From Chloroflexota bacterium (GTDB taxonomy: Bacteria > Chloroflexota > Limnocylindria > Limnocylindrales > CSP1-4), in assembly GCA_003157875.1 (NCBI GenBank), contig PMKV01000159.1, positions 145 through 58,463 on the forward strand: DNA of 58,319 nt. Direction: 5' to 3'. The notes below the pieces were generated by a model. The model worked only from the letters and a program-made list of their open reading frames with translations, had not been told where the DNA came from and searched no databases. Positions 54,247-58,319 of this stretch are shown here, one piece after another. Position 1 is the stretch's first letter, and the number at the start of each line of letters is the position of its first letter. The position numbers were made by a program, and so were the translations under genes.

Positions 54247-55988
54247 CGACGCTGCGGCGCGCTATGCTGCAGGTTCTCCGAACAGAAGTACGGGTTGCCG
54301 GTAACCCCCATGTACCCGTTCCGAAAGCGAGACAACGCGCCCGCCTGGGGCATCCTTCTCCCGTGAGCGTCCGACGTGCCCAGGGCTCCCCTGGCAACCA
54401 CCCAGAAGAGGGGATTCCGCGCGTGCTCCTCAGCGGGGCATCGCACACGATCCAGGCCGGCCTTGCGGGGGGCTGGGAGCTGACGCAGTCCTTCGTGGCG
54501 CGCGGCGGGCCGGCGGACAGGGCGCTGCGAAGCATCGGCGAACGAGCTCGCCTGGGTCGCTCCTACGTTGCCGCCCGGTTCCGTTCCGAGGATGTCGGTG
54601 ACAGACGCCGGGGAGCTCGGGCGCCGCGCGTCCTTCTGACGTGGGCGCTGCTCGGGATCTCAGTCGCCCTCCTGGTGGGTAATGGGCTGGTGGCCTTCTT
54701 CATCGCCCACAGCGGTCCTGCTGAACTGGCTCTGTCGATCGCAATCGCCGTCCTCGTTGCGTCGGCGGTTCTGAACGCCCGGGCCTCCGGTGTCGAGGTC
54801 GAGCGTCGCAATTCTGAGGCGGAGAGCTTCAGCCGCATCATGGCGGCGCTATCGCGATCGGTCTCGCCCGACGCCGTGGTCGAGGCGATCGTCCACGAGC
54901 TTGGGGCGGCCACCGAGGCGGACCACGTCGCTGTTGTCCGGCTGCGGCCCGGGAGCACGGTCCTGGATGTCACGTTCGTGTCGATGCTGCCCGGTGCACA
55001 GACCTCGAACACGGTCATGCCGCTGCGCCAGCTCGAGCCCATCGAGGCCCGCCACCTCCGAGAGATGCCGCGACCACAGGGCAGCGGAACGCCTCTGCGA
55101 CTCGCCGACGGCGACCAGGTCCCGGCCTGGAGAGATGATCACGAACGCAAGGTCGATCCGGCCGCGGCCGCGAACGAGGCGACCGCTACGTTCCGACGCA
55201 ACATTCGGACCCGTCCCTGGGACCCGAGCTCCCTCCAGGGTGAGGCGAGGGCCAGCGAAGTAGCCAACCGGATCGCGTATCGCCTTCGCTACGTTTATGG
55301 CCTGCGCAACACCCTCGCCGCCCCGTTGCAGTCCGGCCGGTCGATCGCGGGCGCAATCGTGCTGTCACGTCGGACCGGTGAAGTCTGGCCCGAAGCCGCG
55401 GTCAGGCTGCTGAACAGTGCGGCCTTTGAGGCGTCGGCGGCCCTGGCTCGCGTCTACTCGCTCCAGGCCGCCGAGTCGGAGGCACGGACCGACCCGCTGA
55501 CCCAGCTGCCCAACCGCCGCTATTTCGACGAGTACTGCAGGCTCCTGGCCAGCCGCCGCCGATCCACCGACCGATTGGCGATCCTGGCCGTGGACGTTGA
55601 CCACTTCAAGCTGCTCAACGACCGCTACGGCCATCAGGTGGGCGACATCGTCCTGCGCTCCATCGCCAACGCTATCCAGATATCCGTTCGAGAGGAGGAC
55701 GTGCCCGTTCGTTTCGGCGGCGAGGAATTCGTGATCCTGCTGCGCAACCCCTCGCAGGGCATTGCCCTGGAGATCGGCGAGCGGATTCGCCAAAACGTGC
55801 GTGAGATGGATCTGCTCGAGGCCGGCGTGACGGACCGGGTCACCGTCTCGGTAGGGGTGGCGACCGGGAATCAAGGCGGCGAGACAATCGATCACATCGT
55901 GGGGCGCGCCGACCGGGCACTCTACGCGGCCAAGCGAACCGGACGGGACCGCGTCGTAGAAGCCTGGCAATCGGACCCGTCCGAGTAG
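54234..55988 (+). CDS. Membrane-anchored GAF-GGDEF diguanylate cyclase
   Basis: 584 aa in the longest frame (GTG). GTGs at 54363 and 54423 are alternatives, the last with GAGGGG about 9 nt upstream, and a TATGCT box at 54266-54271 favours a later start. Two membrane helices (about 130-180) lead to a GAF-like domain (about 200-410). The GGDEF domain has DPLTQLPNRRYFDEYC, DVDHFKLLNDRYGHQVGD and the active site GGEEF at 495-499, preceded by an RxxD inhibitory site (REED, 486-489). It should make c-di-GMP from GTP and feel product inhibition. c-di-GMP often controls polysaccharide output, but a link to the nearby locus is only positional. Confidence 0.92.
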   Translation: MDGSTTLRRAMLQVLRTEVRVAGNPHVPVPKARQRARLGHPSPVSVRRAQGSPGNHPEEGIPRVLLSGASHTIQAGLAGGWELTQSFVARGGPADRALRSIGERARLGRSYVAARFRSEDVGDRRRGARAPRVLLTWALLGISVALLVGNGLVAFFIAHSGPAELALSIAIAVLVASAVLNARASGVEVERRNSEAESFSRIMAALSRSVSPDAVVEAIVHELGAATEADHVAVVRLRPGSTVLDVTFVSMLPGAQTSNTVMPLRQLEPIEARHLREMPRPQGSGTPLRLADGDQVPAWRDDHERKVDPAAAANEATATFRRNIRTRPWDPSSLQGEARASEVANRIAYRLRYVYGLRNTLAAPLQSGRSIAGAIVLSRRTGEVWPEAAVRLLNSAAFEASAALARVYSLQAAESEARTDPLTQLPNRRYFDEYCRLLASRRRSTDRLAILAVDVDHFKLLNDRYGHQVGDIVLRSIANAIQISVREEDVPVRFGGEEFVILLRNPSQGIALEIGERIRQNVREMDLLEAGVTDRVTVSVGVATGNQGGETIDHIVGRADRALYAAKRTGRDRVVEAWQSDPSE

Positions 55989-56190
55989 ATCGCCGTCAGC
56001 CGGCCGATCCCTTCGTTGTCGCCTGTGCTCCTTGCTCACGCACCCTTAGGTGCGCTCGCGCCGGTGCTCGGCTCCGCCTCGGCCTCGGCCGTCGGACGGC
56101 GATCGAATGCGGATGTCGGACGAGCGCATTCCGTCGTTGGTTCCTGCGGTCCTTGCTGCGGTATCGGGCTGCGCCCGGAGCGCCCGCGGC

Positions 56191-56196
56191 TACCAT
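56191..56196 (+). promoter_or_regulatory. -10 element TACCAT, 7 nt before the polX ATG (leaderless candidate)
   Basis: TACCAT ends 7 nt before the ATG with no ribosome site between, the same geometry as at 45080 and 43116. Confidence 0.45.
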
Positions 56197-56203
56197 TCGA
56201 TCG

Positions 56204-58138
56204 ATGGATTCGCCCGAAGGACAGTCGATCCCCTCCAACGCCGAGCTGGCCCGCATCTTCCACGAGATCGGCGACATGCTCGAGGTCAAGGGCGAGCTGG
56301 TCTTCAAGACCGTGGCCTATCACCGAGCCGCCGACGCGATCGCCCATTCGCCCCTCGAGGTTTCGCGCGCCTACCTGGACGGCCCGCCGCCTCGAATTCC
56401 GGGCGTCGGTGAGGCCATCTCCAAGAAGATCGAGGAGCTCGCTCGAACCGGCCGGCTGACTTTCTACGACCGCCTCCGCGAGGAAGTGCCGCCGAGTCTG
56501 GTGGCGCTGCTGGCAATCCCGGGCATCGGCCCGCGGACGGTCCGGCAGCTCCACGACGAGATGGGCATCGAGACGCTCGACGACCTGCGGCGGGCGGCCC
56601 AGGCCGGGACCTTGCGCGACCTGCGGGGCATGTCCGAGAAGACCGAGCAAGGGGTAATGGCGGGCATAGCGGCGCTGGAGTCGCGGCAGGGGCGGATGCG
56701 CCTGGGCCAGGCCGAAGCGATCCTCGAGACGCTGCTGGCCGAACTCGCGGACGTGCCGGGCCTGCGGTCCATTCAGCCGGCTGGGTCTTTCCGGCGCCGG
56801 CGCGAGACGATCGGCGACCTGGACCTTCTGGCCGAAACGGATCGGCCGGAGGAGCTGGTCGAGCGCTTCACCTCGCTCGGTTCGGTCGAGTCGGTGATCG
56901 CGAAAGGTCCGCACAAGGCCGCGGTCCGCCTGCTCCGCGGCCCGCAGGTGGATCTGATGATCATGCCTCCCGGGGAAGCCGGCACCTACCTGATCCACTT
57001 CACCGGCTCCAAGGAGCACAACGTCAGACTGCGCGGCATGGCCCGCGACATGGGCTGGAGCCTGTCCGAGAAGGGCTACCTGCGACTCCCGCAGGAGGGC
57101 GGGCCGGCGATGGGGGAGTCCGGCGAGGCTGCAGAGGGCTCGGCCGGTGGCGGCTCGGCGGCAGGGGGGTCAACCACGGGCGGGCCGGCCACGGGCGGGC
57201 CGGCAGCCGGCGGGCCGGCGCCTGAGCTTCGGACCTTCGCGACGGAGACCGAGGCGTACGGCTTCCTGGGCCTGCCGTTCATCGAGCCGGAGCTCCGTGA
57301 GGATCGCGGCGAGGTGGAGGCGGCCCTGGCCGGCACGCTGCCCGTGTTGTTGACGCGGGCCGACCTGCGAGGCGACTGCCACAGCCACTCCGACTGGTCG
57401 GACGGCGTGCACTCGATCGAGCAGATGGCGGAGGCGGCCAGGCGGCGGGGCTACTCATACCTGGTCCTGACCGACCACACGGTCAGCCTGGCCATCGCCC
57501 GCGGGCTCTCGCTCGAGCGAGTCGAGATGCAACGGGCGATCGTGGCGTCGCTGAATCGCCGCTTCGAGGCTGAGGAGGCCGAGGGCACGGCTCCGCTCGA
57601 AACGCCGCCCGAGGGCTTCCGGCTGCTGCACGGCTGCGAGCTCGAGGTGCGGGCGGACGCAACTCTCGACTACCCGGACCAGCTCCTTGCCCGCTACGAC
57701 CTGGTCGTCGCCTCCGTCCACGTCGCGCGGCGGCAGCCCCGAGATCTGCTAACGGCCCGGACGTTGGCCGCCATCGCCAACCCGAACGTGGACATAATCG
57801 CCCACCCGGCCGGTCGCTACATCGACTCCCGCGACGACCTCGACCTGGACTGGGACGCGGTGTTCTCGGAAGCCGCACAAACCGGCACGGCCCTCGAGCT
57901 GAATGGCTCAGACGAACGGCTGGACCTCTCGGACGTTCGAGCGCGGCGGGCCTCAGAGTTCGGCTGCGTATTCACCATCGACTCGGACGCCCACCGAATC
58001 GAAGAGCTCGACAACCTGCGCTGGGGCACGGCGATGGCCCGCCGGGCCTGGCTCACCCGGGACCGCGTGATCAACACCCGCTCTCGCGCCTCGCTGCTCG
58101 AGTGGGTTTCGGGCAAGCCGGGGCGGGTTGGCGGGTAG
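56204..58138 (+). CDS. polX: DNA polymerase X family / PHP domain protein
   Basis: 644 aa from ATG. Order: helix-hairpin-helix region with IPGVGEAISKKIEELARTGR (about 64-83) and IPGIGPRTVRQLHDEMG, the nucleotidyltransferase active site AGSFRRRRETIGDLDLLAE with the GDLDL acidic pair near residue 205 and VDLMI for the third acidic residue, then a 45-residue Gly/Ala/Ser/Thr-rich linker (about 300-345). The PHP domain starts RGDCHSHSDWSDGVHSIEQMAEA near 388, followed by LVLTDHTVSLAIARG and DIIAHPAGRYI, IDSDAH. PolX fills short gaps in base-excision repair, and the PHP domain supplies a Mn2+-dependent nuclease. The linker is unusually simple and is coded by a GC-rich repeat. Confidence 0.94.
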   Translation: MDSPEGQSIPSNAELARIFHEIGDMLEVKGELVFKTVAYHRAADAIAHSPLEVSRAYLDGPPPRIPGVGEAISKKIEELARTGRLTFYDRLREEVPPSLVALLAIPGIGPRTVRQLHDEMGIETLDDLRRAAQAGTLRDLRGMSEKTEQGVMAGIAALESRQGRMRLGQAEAILETLLAELADVPGLRSIQPAGSFRRRRETIGDLDLLAETDRPEELVERFTSLGSVESVIAKGPHKAAVRLLRGPQVDLMIMPPGEAGTYLIHFTGSKEHNVRLRGMARDMGWSLSEKGYLRLPQEGGPAMGESGEAAEGSAGGGSAAGGSTTGGPATGGPAAGGPAPELRTFATETEAYGFLGLPFIEPELREDRGEVEAALAGTLPVLLTRADLRGDCHSHSDWSDGVHSIEQMAEAARRRGYSYLVLTDHTVSLAIARGLSLERVEMQRAIVASLNRRFEAEEAEGTAPLETPPEGFRLLHGCELEVRADATLDYPDQLLARYDLVVASVHVARRQPRDLLTARTLAAIANPNVDIIAHPAGRYIDSRDDLDLDWDAVFSEAAQTGTALELNGSDERLDLSDVRARRASEFGCVFTIDSDAHRIEELDNLRWGTAMARRAWLTRDRVINTRSRASLLEWVSGKPGRVGG

Positions 58139-58162
58139 CGTAGGCCCCGCGCCTCCCGGATG

Positions 58163-58214
58163 CGCCGCCTCACGCCGCCTCACGCCGCCCACGCCGCCCA
58201 CGCCGCCTGCGCCG
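58163..58214 (+). repeat. Short imperfect tandem repeat CGCCGCCTCA / CGCCGCCCA
   Basis: Two perfect 10-bp units (CGCCGCCTCA) are followed by two perfect 9-bp units (CGCCGCCCA) and a degenerate fifth, just after the polX stop. No gene covers it. The change of period suggests slippage. Confidence 0.85.
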
Positions 58215-58229
58215 TGGGTTTTCAGGAGA

Positions 58230-58286
58230 TGCACATAACGGACGAGCTTGACCGCGGGAAGCCCGTCTGCCGGTCGTTTCTGTGCA
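58230..58286. repeat. Imperfect inverted repeat, arms of 14 bp
   Basis: TGCACATAACGGAC at the left and the reverse complement TGCACAGAAACGAC at the right match at most positions, around a loop of about 29 bp. A second small palindrome, GTGCA and TGCAC with a 5-bp loop, overlaps the right arm. The remaining bases to the window edge show no gene. Confidence 0.5.
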
Positions 58287-58319
58287 CCCCATGCACGGCG
58301 TTGACCAACGACGGCCCTG

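Noticed and set aside
54272-54366. c-di-GMP riboswitch upstream of the diguanylate cyclase
   Set aside because: A GAAA loop and flanking purines superficially recall the GEMM-I class, but the GCAAA-type core and tetraloop receptor are missing.
54118-54366. Small plus-strand frame of 82 codons before the diguanylate cyclase
   Set aside because: It has no convincing start or ribosome site, overlaps the minus-strand promoter, and shows no recognisable domain.
55989-56203. Rho-independent terminator after the diguanylate cyclase
   Set aside because: The 215-bp gap holds GC-rich inverted stretches but no stem followed by a run of T. Its only supported content is the TACCAT box before polX.

Overview
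The window comes from a high-GC bacterium (roughly 64-66% GC by eye) with frequent GTG starts, very tight gene packing and many 1-4 nt start/stop overlaps. The gene set (a DUF3048 membrane protein, an LCP protein with a multi-pass PGLGQ-type N-terminus, PolX-PHP, and a PRC-barrel/MgtE-N/CBS protein beside an NRAMP-like transporter) suggests a monoderm-type high-GC lineage. Chloroflexota (for example Limnocylindria-like) is my first guess and Actinobacteriota the second. The sequence alone does not settle this. No rRNA, tRNA, CRISPR, phage or transposase gene was seen.

About 50 kb (roughly 3.1-51.4 kb) is one very large cell-surface polysaccharide locus. It is built as short, mostly co-translated cassettes that alternate strand. 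3.1-5.0 kb: gmd and an Rmd-like reductase make GDP-6-deoxyhexoses, followed by a DUF3048 protein and a membrane esterase. 5.1-8.3 kb: two GT4 enzymes and a WecG/TagA-type GT26. 8.3-11.5 kb: two divergent O-antigen ligase/polymerase-like proteins. 11.4-19.2 kb: GT4, a GT2-GT4 fusion, FkbM and other methyltransferases, plus a rearranged spot where two beheaded GT2 fragments meet tail to tail. 19.5-23.3 kb: an ABC exporter (Wzm/Wzt) with two methyltransferases. 23.3-33.6 kb: a long minus-strand operon (cupin, DegT aminotransferase, methyltransferases, GTs, UDP-sugar dehydrogenase, GT-C-like membrane protein). 33.8-37.4 kb: rmlC, a WbaP/WcaJ-type initiating sugar-phosphate transferase and an LCP ligase. 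37.3-42.9 kb: a six-gene operon led by a Wzx flippase. 43.1-51.4 kb: GTs, GDP-fucose synthase, an asparagine-synthase-like amidotransferase and a second copy of the FkbM-like gene.

Together these genes can supply activated sugars (GDP-6-deoxyhexose, uronic acid, amino sugar), start the glycan on a lipid carrier (sugar-P transferase), extend it (about 18 glycosyltransferases), decorate it (nine methyltransferases, a DegT aminotransferase, an AsnB-type amidotransferase), export it by two routes (Wzx plus Wzy-like proteins, and Wzm/Wzt), and attach it to the wall (LCP). The number of methyltransferases suggests a heavily O-methylated glycan.

The right flank (51.4-58.1 kb) is ordinary chromosome: an NRAMP-family transporter coupled to a PRC/MgtE-N/CBS protein behind a long leader, a GAF-GGDEF diguanylate cyclase and a PolX DNA polymerase/PHP protein. 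The left edge holds the 3' end of a FabG-type reductase.

The observations I find most worth a second look are: the chimeric GT2 junction near 15.87 kb; the 20-kb-apart FkbM-like duplicates with a nearly identical 147-bp core and a dragged-along scrap of the upstream gene; a recurring -10 motif 6-7 nt before start codons (leaderless transcription); three convergent gene pairs whose stop codons interlock as CTAG; a DegT gene whose only sensible start is CTG in a CTGA overlap; and an NRAMP protein lacking the usual DPGN and Met ligands, coupled to a channel-less MgtE-like regulator.
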